From Candidatus Woesearchaeota archaeon (lineage in GTDB: Archaea > Nanobdellota > Nanobdellia > Woesearchaeales > UBA10216), in the NCBI GenBank assembly GCA_023269295.1, contig JAHFTU010000006.1, positions 1 to 21,186 on the forward strand: 21,186 nt of DNA, given 5' to 3'. A model generated the notes under the pieces. It ran no database searches. It was given only the letters and a program-made list of their open reading frames with translations, and was not told the origin of the DNA. The position numbers were made by a program, and so were the translations under genes. Positions 14,395 through 21,186 of this stretch are shown here, in pieces (the stretch's first letter is position 1; every line of letters starts with the position of its first letter).

Positions 14395-14405
14395 TTTAAA
14401 TATAA
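14395..14405 (+). promoter_or_regulatory. TATA box of the suf operon
   Basis: TTTAAATATAA precedes the regulator gene. The expected transcription start is near 14427, leaving a leader of about 23 nt that includes GGGGG at 14434-14438, 11 bp before ATG 14450. Confidence 0.6.
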
Positions 14406-14406
14406 G

Positions 14407-14420
14407 TTCACGATAGTGAA
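14407..14420. promoter_or_regulatory. Inverted repeat, putative operator of the suf operon
   Basis: TTCAC-GATA-GTGAA is a perfect 5-4-5 inverted repeat starting 2 bp after the TATA box. It lies between TATA and the expected start site, where a bound repressor would block RNA polymerase. The next gene encodes an HTH protein, so autoregulation is the simplest idea; binding is inferred. Confidence 0.55.
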
Positions 14421-14449
14421 TTCTTAGTAAATTGGGGGATTAAACGACG

Positions 14450-14941
14450 ATGAGACTTCAAATCATACAGCCACAGGAAGTTGAGGTATTCTACATACTC
14501 CCAGCCATACGCAGCAGGATGGCAGCTGCACTGAAAGAGCAGGGAATGAAGCAAAAGGACATTGCAGGGCTGCTGTGCGTGCAGGAATCAACCATAAGCC
14601 AATACCTCAGCTCCAAAAGGGCTGCGGAAGTAAAATTCAACAGCGCAATTGACAGGGAAGTAGAGGCTGCTGTCAAGAGGATAAAGACAAAAGAAGACCT
14701 CATAAGGGAAACACAGCTAATACTTGACAGGGTGAAAAAGGAAAAAATCCTGTGCCAGATACACAAGGAAGTGGCAGATGTAAAGGAAAACTGTGATGTT
14801 TGCTTTTGCACGCCCCTTTTAGAAAAAGGTTCAAATCGTGCAAAACAGCATCGGCAGCAGCCGATGCGTATTGGCTATAAGCCAATAGCACGATTGAACC
14901 CCGTCGCCGAAAGCGACGCTGGTTCGATCCAAAAACGGTGA
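14450..14941 (+). CDS. HTH regulator with C-terminal Cys motif, probable Fe-S-sensing suf operon regulator
   Basis: Residues 18-60 form a helix-turn-helix of the XRE type (MKQKDIAGLLCVQESTISQY), as in archaeal COG2522 predicted regulators. A helical linker is followed by a cysteine motif C102-x2-H105...C115-x2-C118-x-C120, a possible Fe-S or zinc site. It is the first gene of the suf operon, 3 bp before sufB, so control of Fe-S assembly in answer to cluster status is a reasonable inference; the inverted repeat at 14407-14420 may be its site. Residues 121-163 are odd: they are encoded wholly by the palindromic element at 14813-14936, suggesting that an element inserted near the original stop and lengthened the protein. 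The core without it is about 120 aa. Confidence 0.8.
   Translation: MRLQIIQPQEVEVFYILPAIRSRMAAALKEQGMKQKDIAGLLCVQESTISQYLSSKRAAEVKFNSAIDREVEAAVKRIKTKEDLIRETQLILDRVKKEKILCQIHKEVADVKENCDVCFCTPLLEKGSNRAKQHRQQPMRIGYKPIARLNPVAESDAGSIQKR
14813..14936 (+). repeat. Composite palindromic element (long form) between the suf regulator core and sufB
   Basis: In order: CCTTTT/AAAAGG (14815-14820/14824-14829); outer arms GGTTCAAATCGTGC (14828-14841) and GCACGATTGAACC (14888-14900) with one extra A; inside them GCATCGGC/GCCGATGC (14848-14855/14860-14867) and TATTGGCT/AGCCAATA (14869-14876/14880-14887); then CGTCGC/GCGACG (14902-14907/14913-14918). Then GGTTCGATCCAAAAACG. ATTGAACC can pair either with the upstream arm or with GGTTCGAT (14921-14928), so two folds compete. 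GGTGA at 14937-14941 then serves as ribosome-binding site for sufB. Confidence 0.85.
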
Positions 14942-14944
14942 AAA

Positions 14945-17485
14945 ATGTCAAAGCAGGAAATCTTGTTGCAAATTGAGGAGGCAGCTGGTAAGATCCATTC
15001 CATAAGCCAGAAAGAAAACTTTGCAGCCAGCACAGGAAAAGGGCTCAGCGAAGATGTCATAAGGCAGATTTCAGCAGACAAAAAGGAGCCAGAGTGGATG
15101 CTCAAGAAAAGGCTGGAGGCATACGAATGGTTCAAGAAAACTCCAGTGCCAACCTGGGGGCTTGACCTCAGCGAAATCAACTTTGATGACTTAATTTACT
15201 ACGCAAGGCCGGACGCAGCACAGGCAAGCAACTGGGAAGACGTGCCTGAAGAAATAAGAAAAACATTTGACCTGCTCGGAATACCCGAAACCGAGCGAAG
15301 GGCGCTGGCCGGGGCAGGAGCGCAGTATGACAGTTCTGTTGTTTACCACAACCTCAAAAAAGAGTGGGAGGAAAAAGGGGTAATCTTTGAGGACATGGAC
15401 GTGGCCGTGCAAAAGTACCCTGAGCTTGTGAAAGAGTACTTCATGACAAACTGCATCCCAATCAATGACCACAAGCTCATCATGCTGCACGCTGCGGTGT
15501 GGAGTGGGGGCACGTTCATCCATATACCAAGAGGCGTAAAGGTATCAATGCCGCTGCAGGCATACTTCAGGATGAACGCTAAAAAAGGCGGGCAGTTTGA
15601 GCACACGCTGATAGTTGCTGAGCCTTTCAGCGAGGTGTCATACGTGGAAGGCTGCTTCACAAAGGGCACGCTGATTACCACAAATCCCGATTATGTTCCT
15701 ATCGAAGAAATAACTGCTGGCGATAAAGTCCTTACGCATACAGGTGATTATAAGTTCGTATACCATGTGCAAGAAAGGCCGTACACAGGAGAGCTATATT
15801 CTATCAATGTTAGCGGAGACAGCACAGCGGCAATTGAAGCCACAGAAGAGCATCCTTTCTTATGCGTCAAGAGGGAAAAGGGTAACGAAAGGAACGCCTC
15901 ATGGACTAAAAAATGGGTTCCGGCAAAAAACCTAAGGAAGATGGACTACCTTGTTGTGCCTAAAATTAAGAAAACAGCATCTAAAGAAACCCGCGAATTT
16001 GAGATCGAGTTTAAACGCAGAAAAGAGAAAATTATTGTGCCTGCCAACAAAGCGTTCTTCAGGCTTGTTGGGTACTACCTTGCAGAGGGGAGTATAAGCA
16101 ACAATTCTTACTTAAACTTCTCGTTTGGAAGCCACGAAAAGGGGTACATCGAAGACACAAAGAGGCTCCTCAAGGAAGTGTTTGGTGTAACGAAGGTTTA
16201 CGAGCCAGTTCACAAGACGAATCACGGCACCTCTGTTGTCGTCTGCTCATCAAGGCTTGCCAGAATATTCAAACATTTCGGCACATCGGCTGATACAAAA
16301 CACCTGCTGCAATGGATGCTTCTAGAGGATACAGAAAAGCAGAGTGAGCTTATAATCGGACTTTTCAGAGGCGACGGCAATTATTATAACAAAAGAACAA
16401 AAAACGGATGGCTAAAGGAAGTTTTCAGGATAAATACGATCTCTGAAAAGCTGGCACGGCAAGCACGAGACATCCTCCTCCGCTTGGGCATTGTCGCATT
16501 TATCAATAAGAGAGAGCGCTCACAGGAAGGCAGAAAGGCTATGTATACCATTGGCATCACAGGCGAATTCCTACACACGTTTGGGAATCTTGTCGGAAGA
16601 AACACAGAAAGCAGGTTGAACAACAAGAAGAGGGCAACCATGTTTTACATTGACGATAACTATGCGTACCTTCCTATCAAGGAAATTGCAAAGCGTCACG
16701 TTGAAAAACTACCAGTATATAACTTCGGCGTTGAGGATGATGAGAGTTACGCAGCAAGTGGAGTCGCCGTGCACAACTGCTCCGCGCCACAATACAACGT
16801 AAACTCACTCCATGCAGGAGGAGTTGAGATTTACGTCAAGGAAGGCGCCAGGGTAAGGTACAGCAGCGTTGAAAACTGGAGCAAGAGCACCTACAACCTC
16901 AACACAAAAAGGGCGGTTGTTGACCGCAACGGAGTAATTGAGTGGGTTGGCGGGAACGCAGGCTCAAAAGGAACCATGCTCTACCCGAGCAGCATGCTCA
17001 AGGGCGAAGGCGCAAGGGCCGACCACCTCGGGATAGCTTATGCTGGAAAAGGGCAGAACCAGGACACAGGAGCAAAGGTCTACCACCTTGCCAAGAACAC
17101 TTCTTCAACCATAAAGATGAAAAGCATCAGCAGCCGGGGCGGAATAACAACCTACCGGGGGCTGGTGAAAATCGCGAAAGGAGCGACAAACTCAAGGGTA
17201 AGCGCAGTGTGCGATGCGCTGATAATGGACGAGGAATCAAAATCAAACACTGTGCCTGTCATGGACGTCAACGAGGAAAAAGTAGAGATTTCCCATGAGG
17301 CAACTGTCGGGAAGCTGAGCACAGAGAAAATATTCTACCTAATGAGCAGGGGCCTCAAGGAAGAAGAGGCTGTAAGGCTCATAGTTTCAGGATTCATAGA
17401 GCCAATAATGAAAGAGCTGCCGATGGAATACGCTGTCGAGCTCAACAGGCTGATACAGCTTGACATGACGGGTGCAATAGGATGA
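14945..17485 (+). CDS. sufB: Fe-S cluster assembly protein SufB interrupted by an intein
   Basis: The precursor has 846 residues; removing the intein (237-611) leaves 471, normal for SufB. The N-extein begins with KGLSEDVIRQIS and EPEWMLKKRLEAY, as in other SufB proteins. The exteins rejoin as SYVEG-CSAPQYNVNSLHAG, a conserved SufB core motif. The C-extein has the right-handed beta-helix pattern, a conserved cysteine at 756 (VCDALIM), SHEATVGKLSTEKIFYLMSRGL and FIEPIMKELPMEYA at the end. SufB forms the SufB-C-D scaffold on which Fe-S clusters are built with sulfur from SufS. The start ATG 14945 has GGTGA 4 bp upstream, provided by the end of the palindromic element. Function needs protein splicing. 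Confidence 0.96.
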   Translation: MSKQEILLQIEEAAGKIHSISQKENFAASTGKGLSEDVIRQISADKKEPEWMLKKRLEAYEWFKKTPVPTWGLDLSEINFDDLIYYARPDAAQASNWEDVPEEIRKTFDLLGIPETERRALAGAGAQYDSSVVYHNLKKEWEEKGVIFEDMDVAVQKYPELVKEYFMTNCIPINDHKLIMLHAAVWSGGTFIHIPRGVKVSMPLQAYFRMNAKKGGQFEHTLIVAEPFSEVSYVEGCFTKGTLITTNPDYVPIEEITAGDKVLTHTGDYKFVYHVQERPYTGELYSINVSGDSTAAIEATEEHPFLCVKREKGNERNASWTKKWVPAKNLRKMDYLVVPKIKKTASKETREFEIEFKRRKEKIIVPANKAFFRLVGYYLAEGSISNNSYLNFSFGSHEKGYIEDTKRLLKEVFGVTKVYEPVHKTNHGTSVVVCSSRLARIFKHFGTSADTKHLLQWMLLEDTEKQSELIIGLFRGDGNYYNKRTKNGWLKEVFRINTISEKLARQARDILLRLGIVAFINKRERSQEGRKAMYTIGITGEFLHTFGNLVGRNTESRLNNKKRATMFYIDDNYAYLPIKEIAKRHVEKLPVYNFGVEDDESYAASGVAVHNCSAPQYNVNSLHAGGVEIYVKEGARVRYSSVENWSKSTYNLNTKRAVVDRNGVIEWVGGNAGSKGTMLYPSSMLKGEGARADHLGIAYAGKGQNQDTGAKVYHLAKNTSSTIKMKSISSRGGITTYRGLVKIAKGATNSRVSAVCDALIMDEESKSNTVPVMDVNEEKVEISHEATVGKLSTEKIFYLMSRGLKEEEAVRLIVSGFIEPIMKELPMEYAVELNRLIQLDMTGAIG
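15653..16777 (+). mobile_element. SufB intein with LAGLIDADG homing endonuclease
   Basis: 375 residues, from C237 to N611, followed by C612 (+1 nucleophile). Splicing blocks are all visible: block A CFTKGTLITT; block B TEEHPFL (300-306) with H303; block F VYNFGVEDDESY (591-602); block G VAVHN-C. The endonuclease motifs are FRLVGYYLAEGS (372-383) and IIGLFRGDGN (470-479), with acidic E381 and D477, so both splicing and homing look intact. Codon use is richer in T- and A-ending codons (gat, tat, gtt, cct) than in the exteins, which suggests recent arrival. The insertion site, directly before the Cys of the EGC(S/T)AP motif, is a conserved point of the host protein. Confidence 0.95.
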
Positions 17486-17554
17486 TTTTTGTTGCATCAC
17501 GCTTCTCACTTCCATAGCAGCTGCAATGATTTTACGGAGTTTACGCACACTAAC

Positions 17555-18808
17555 ATGACAACGCAATCAACAAGCGTAATCTGGGAACAGGAAGGGCTCA
17601 GCGAAGATGCAGTTAGGAGACTGTCAAAAGCAAAGAACGAGCCTGACTGGATGCTCCAGCAGAGGCTTGTCGCTTTCAAGGCATTTGAAGAGCTGCCCAT
17701 GCCGCAGCTTAGCTACGGCCTCCATGTCAATGCACCTGTAAACATTGCGATCCAGAATTTGCGGCCGCTGGAAAACATAACAAGCCACAAGAGCAGCATT
17801 GCCGATGACGTCATTATCGAGGACCTTTCTGTTGCTGCCACAAAATATGAGAGCATACTCCGGCCGCTCATCACAGGCAGCGGGGAATACCGCAACAAGC
17901 TTGAGGCACTCTTCGCAGCATTCTGGAACATAGGCGTCTTTGTCTATGCGCCGAAACGGAAACAGAAGGGAGCTGCAACGCAAGTAACGCTTGAGCTAAA
18001 TCAAAAGCAAACAACGCTTGCTGCTGTTGTGGTTGTCGCTGAGGAAAATGCAAACATTGCTGTCGTGGAATCGCTCATTGCAAATGAAACCGGAGCAGGA
18101 GCAAGCGGCCCTGCCTATCGGATAGAGGGTGATGGCGTAATTGCCGGGCGGAATGCCACTGTCAAGTTCGCCACGCTCCAGAAGCTCGGAAGCAATGTGA
18201 ACAGCCTACTCATGCGGAGGGCAGGAGCGGGAAAGGATGCTGTTGTTGACTGGGCTGACATCAGCATTGGGGGAGGTACCACAAGGCAGGAAACCGAAAC
18301 AATCCTCAACGGCGAGGGCGCAGCATCCACAATCACAGGAGCTTTCTTTTGCGACGGCAGCCAGCAGCTCGACATCATGGCCAAGGAAGTCCACAACGTG
18401 AAGAACACCACAAGCAACATCCGAATCAGGGGCGCCCTGCAGGGAAGGGCCAAGGCGATTGTGCAAAGCTTCACCAAAATAACAAAAGGGGCAGCAAACT
18501 CACAAGGCCACCAGAAAGCAAACGTGCTGCTGCTCAGCGACACGGCACGGGCCTCGCCAATACCAAAGCTGGAAATAGACAACTACGACGTCAAGGCCTC
18601 GCATGAGGCATCAGTCGGGCAGCTTGACGCTGAAAAGCTCTTTTACATGATGAGCCGGGGGCTGGACAGCAAGGAGGCAGTAACGCTGGTAGTGGAAGGA
18701 TTCTTCGAGCCGCTGCTAAGGGAACTCCCATTTGCCGAGCTCGCAGATGACCTCAGGCAAACAATCCACAGCAAGCTACAGGCAACTGAAGAGGGACTGG
18801 CACAATGA
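17555..18808 (+). CDS. sufD: Fe-S cluster assembly protein SufD
   Basis: Paralogue and partner of SufB in the SufB-C-D complex. The 417-residue protein opens with GLSEDAVRRLSKAKNEPDWM, echoing the SufB N-terminus (KGLSEDVIRQISADKKEPEWM), and closes with the shared core SHEASVGQLDAEKLFYMMSRGL and FFEPLLRELPFAEL. The middle is beta-helix-like with many short hydrophobic repeats (IAVVESLIANE, ANVLLLSDTARASP). ATG 17555 is preferred: the longer reading from TTG 17489 adds 22 His/Ser/Thr-rich residues (HHASHFHSSC) unlike the family. The 69-bp gap after sufB has no clear ribosome-binding site beyond GGAG at 17536-17539. It ends in an ATGA overlap with sufS. Confidence 0.92.
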   Translation: MTTQSTSVIWEQEGLSEDAVRRLSKAKNEPDWMLQQRLVAFKAFEELPMPQLSYGLHVNAPVNIAIQNLRPLENITSHKSSIADDVIIEDLSVAATKYESILRPLITGSGEYRNKLEALFAAFWNIGVFVYAPKRKQKGAATQVTLELNQKQTTLAAVVVVAEENANIAVVESLIANETGAGASGPAYRIEGDGVIAGRNATVKFATLQKLGSNVNSLLMRRAGAGKDAVVDWADISIGGGTTRQETETILNGEGAASTITGAFFCDGSQQLDIMAKEVHNVKNTTSNIRIRGALQGRAKAIVQSFTKITKGAANSQGHQKANVLLLSDTARASPIPKLEIDNYDVKASHEASVGQLDAEKLFYMMSRGLDSKEAVTLVVEGFFEPLLRELPFAELADDLRQTIHSKLQATEEGLAQ

Positions 18809-20043
18809 CACTCAACATAAGGAAAATACGGGAAGACTTCCCAATACTGAAAAGGAAGGTTTACGGAAAGCCGCTTGCCTACCTGGACAACGCTGCCACA
18901 ACGCAAAAGCCAAGGCAGGTAATACAGGCAATGAGCGACTACTACGAAAACTACAACTCAAACGTGCACAGGGCAGTGCACAAGCTTAGCCAGGAAGCAA
19001 CGCAGGCTTACGATGACGCGCACGAAAAAGTTGCAGAATTTACCGGCGCTGAAGGCATAGAAGAGATAGCCTTCACCAAGAACACCACAGAATCAATCAA
19101 CATTGTTGCCAACTCGCTTTCAGGGAAGCTGAAGAAAGGAGACGAAATAGTGCTGACACAGATGGAGCACCACAGCAACATAGTGCCGTGGCAGCAGGCA
19201 GCAAAAAGAACAGGGGCAAAACTCAGGTATGCTGAAATAACCGGCAGCGGGGAGCTCAACATGCAACAGCTGCAATCAATAATCAGCAAAAAGACAAAAG
19301 TAGTTGCTTTCACCCACGTTTCAAATGTTTTGGGAACAGTAAATCCTGCAAAAGAGATAATTGCAGCTGCCAAGGAAGTTGGAGCCATAACTGTTTTGGA
19401 CGCAGCACAGTCAGTGCCGCACATGCCAGTCAATGTGAAAGGGCTTGGCTGCGACTTCATGGCTTTTTCCTCGCATAAAATGCTGGGCCCGCCAGGCATA
19501 GGAGTGCTGTACGGAAAGGAGGATATGCTTGAAAAGACCGAGCCACTCTTATTTGGAGGGGACATGATAAGCGAAGTCAGCTTCCAGGATGCAAGCTGGA
19601 ACGAGCTGCCCTGGAAATTTGAAGCCGGCACGCCAAACATGGCAGGCGCAGTCGGGCTGGCAGCGGCTGTTGATTATTTGCAGAAAATCGGCATGGAAAA
19701 CATTCACGAGCACGAAAAAATGCTGACGGCAAGGGCAATGAAGAAGCTCGCGCAGGTTGATGAGTTGACAATTTACGGGCCTGAAGCTGCGAAAAGAGGA
19801 GGGCTTGTCGCATTCAACATAAGAGGAGTACACACCCATGACGTTTCAGCGCTGCTGGACGCGCAGGGAATAGCTGTAAGGGGAGGCCACCACTGCGCAA
19901 TGCCGCTGGCACGGCTCCTTGGAATTGCAGGGACAACCAGGGCAAGCTTTTACCTTTACAATACTCCTGAAGAAGTTGACAAGCTCGCTGAGGCGCTTGA
20001 AATGGTCACTAAGAAAATGAAAATTGCCACAATACGAAAATGA
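18805..20043 (+). CDS. sufS: Cysteine desulfurase SufS
   Basis: PLP enzyme that takes sulfur from L-cysteine (giving alanine) and passes it as persulfide to SufU or the SufB-C-D complex. The 412-residue protein has H122 in MEHHSN, D199 in TVLDAAQS, the PLP-binding lysine K225 in AFSSHKMLGPPG, and the catalytic cysteine C364 in RGGHHCAMPL, whose short surrounding loop and context mark group II (SufS/CsdA) desulfurases. Also visible are NAATTQKP near the N-terminus and RASFYLYNT near the C-terminus. The gene overlaps sufD and sufU by 4 bp each (ATGA), which implies translational coupling. Confidence 0.97.
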   Translation: MTLNIRKIREDFPILKRKVYGKPLAYLDNAATTQKPRQVIQAMSDYYENYNSNVHRAVHKLSQEATQAYDDAHEKVAEFTGAEGIEEIAFTKNTTESINIVANSLSGKLKKGDEIVLTQMEHHSNIVPWQQAAKRTGAKLRYAEITGSGELNMQQLQSIISKKTKVVAFTHVSNVLGTVNPAKEIIAAAKEVGAITVLDAAQSVPHMPVNVKGLGCDFMAFSSHKMLGPPGIGVLYGKEDMLEKTEPLLFGGDMISEVSFQDASWNELPWKFEAGTPNMAGAVGLAAAVDYLQKIGMENIHEHEKMLTARAMKKLAQVDELTIYGPEAAKRGGLVAFNIRGVHTHDVSALLDAQGIAVRGGHHCAMPLARLLGIAGTTRASFYLYNTPEEVDKLAEALEMVTKKMKIATIRK

Positions 20044-20450
20044 CTATGCCAGACTCAATTGAAGAACTGTACCGAGAAGAAGTAATGGACCACTACCAGA
20101 ACCCGCGGAATTTTGGGAAGATGGCAAACGCTAACGCCAGCTATCATGACTACAATCCTGTATGCGGGGATGAGGTTGAGGTGCAGCTAAAAATTGAAAA
20201 CAGTATTTTAAAGGAAGCGATGTTCACAGGCAAAGGGTGCGCCATAAGCCAGGCAGCAGCCTCGATGCTGACTGAAGAGGTAAAGGGAAAGGCGCTCAAG
20301 TCTGCTGTTGCAATGACAAAAGACGATATGCTTAAAATAATAAGGATAAACCCAGGCCCTGTAAGGATAAAATGCGCGCTCCTGGCGCTCAGGGCACTCC
20401 AAAAAGGAATAGTTCAATATGAGGCAACAAAAATTGGAATGGCAAAATGA
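20040..20450 (+). CDS. sufU: IscU/SufU-family Fe-S scaffold or sulfur acceptor
   Basis: Takes part in sulfur transfer from SufS and in early cluster assembly. The 136-residue protein has the three conserved cysteines C42 (NPVCGDE, with D44), C67 (TGKGCAISQAAAS) and C112 (VRIKCALLAL). Context (between sufS and sufC) says SufU, but the distance from C67 to C112 is 45 residues, as in IscU, without the longer insertion typical of Bacillus-type SufU. The residue before the last Cys is Lys as in SufU, not His as in IscU. The start is ATG 20040, overlapping sufS; ATG 20046 is also possible. The stop overlaps the sufC start (ATGA). Confidence 0.93.
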   Translation: MTMPDSIEELYREEVMDHYQNPRNFGKMANANASYHDYNPVCGDEVEVQLKIENSILKEAMFTGKGCAISQAAASMLTEEVKGKALKSAVAMTKDDMLKIIRINPGPVRIKCALLALRALQKGIVQYEATKIGMAK

Positions 20451-21186
20451 CAGACCTGGAAATAAGAAACCTGCACGTGGAAGTTGAAGGCAAGGAAATA
20501 CTCAAGGGAGTAGACCTTGTGGTCAAGAAAGGGGAAGTGGTTGCACTCATGGGGCCGAATGGCGCAGGGAAAAGCTCACTCGGCTATGCGCTGATGGGCC
20601 ACCCAAGCTACAAGGTAACTGCAGGGCAGATAATCTTCAAGGGAGAGGACGTAACACGGCTGCCGCCAGATGAAAGGGCAAGGAAAGGGCTGTTCCTGTC
20701 ATTCCAGTACCCAAGCGAAGTGCCGGGAGTAAGCATGGCAAACTTCCTCAGGACAGCGATGAACTCGCGAAGAGAAAAGAAAAACCCGGTGCCTGTAGGC
20801 GAGTTTGTAAAGCAGCTCAAGGAAACAATGAAAATGCTGAAGATTGACGAGTCATTCATGCACCGCTACCTGAACGAGGGATTCTCAGGAGGGGAAAAGA
20901 AAAGGGCAGAGATACTGCAGATGGCAATGCTCAGGCCAGAGATGGCAATACTTGATGAGACAGATTCAGGGCTGGATGTTGACTCGCTGAAAGTCGTGGC
21001 TGACGGAATCAACAGCCTGCTGAATCCAGAGACCGGAGTCCTGCTGATAACACATTACCAGAGGATACTTGATTACATAAAGCCAAACAAAGTCTACATC
21101 ATGATAGCTGGCAAGGTTGTCAAAAGCGGCGGAGCCGAGCTTGTGCAGCAGATAGAAAGCCAAGGCTACGAATCAATTAAGGTGAC
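20447..21186 (+). CDS. sufC: Fe-S assembly ATPase SufC (3' end cut by the window)
   Basis: ABC-type ATPase that drives conformational change of the SufB-D pair during cluster assembly. The visible 246 residues include Walker A GPNGAGKSS (36-44), the SufC-typical FLSFQYPSEVPGVS (about 84-97), signature FSGGEKKR (about 146-153), Walker B MAILDETDSGLD (about 165-176) and the switch histidine in LLITHYQR (about 202). SufC proteins are about 250 residues long, so only the last few codons are missing. It overlaps sufU by 4 bp. The order here, regulator-B-D-S-U-C with sufC last, differs from the common arrangement with sufC first. Confidence 0.96.
   Translation, partial: MTDLEIRNLHVEVEGKEILKGVDLVVKKGEVVALMGPNGAGKSSLGYALMGHPSYKVTAGQIIFKGEDVTRLPPDERARKGLFLSFQYPSEVPGVSMANFLRTAMNSRREKKNPVPVGEFVKQLKETMKMLKIDESFMHRYLNEGFSGGEKKRAEILQMAMLRPEMAILDETDSGLDVDSLKVVADGINSLLNPETGVLLITHYQRILDYIKPNKVYIMIAGKVVKSGGAELVQQIESQGYESIKV

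Noticed and set aside
17489..17554. TTG start giving a longer SufD
   Set aside because: The added His/Ser/Thr-rich residues do not resemble SufD; ATG 17555 matches the family N-terminus.

Overview
The window looks archaeal and most likely comes from a small-genome DPANN-type lineage; the exact phylum cannot be fixed from sequence alone. Supporting signs are TATA boxes about 25-30 bp before many start codons (leaderless pattern), a tRNA gene without encoded CCA that carries a bulge-helix-bulge intron, an archaeal class I CCA-adding enzyme, an archaeal S26B signal peptidase, TFS, an NMD3-like protein, and short or overlapping gene junctions. Glycolysis is of a bacterial style here (type I GAPDH, bacterial-like PGK).

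Layout. 1-195: end of an OB-fold (RPA/SSB-like) gene. 251-352: tRNA-Phe interrupted by a 28-nt intron in the D-loop. 379-738: unknown small protein. 755-4249 (-): SMC. 4365-5777 (+): CCA enzyme whose catalytic domain carries an in-frame array of four hairpins. 5813-6976 (+): PAP2 phosphatase fused to a dolichol-kinase-like domain. 6978-7616 (-): NMD3-like protein without the zinc-finger region. 7673-8275 and 8268-8597 (+): signal peptidase I and transcript cleavage factor TFS, overlapping. 8596-8745: intergenic palindromic elements. 8748-11201 (-): large coiled-coil membrane protein with a sequon-rich external loop. 11370-12575 and 12633-13628 (-): PGK and GAPDH, each with its own TATA box. 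13710-14336 (-): phosphoribosyltransferase-like protein.

14450-21186 (+) is a suf operon: a Cys-motif HTH regulator, then sufB (interrupted by a 375-residue LAGLIDADG intein), sufD, sufS, sufU and sufC (cut by the window end). Genes are coupled by ATGA overlaps from sufD onward. Together they make Fe-S clusters: SufS supplies sulfur, SufU accepts or scaffolds it, and SufB-C-D assembles and transfers clusters. A perfect 5-4-5 inverted repeat just after the TATA box suggests that the first gene, a likely Fe-S-sensing regulator, controls its own operon.

The most unusual signals are (i) the D-loop tRNA intron between G18 and G19 with a complete BHB fold; (ii) a family of modular palindromic elements that sit at gene ends and also invade coding sequence (in-frame in cca, and as the C-terminal tail of the suf regulator); (iii) the sufB intein; and (iv) the PAP2/dolichol-kinase fusion.
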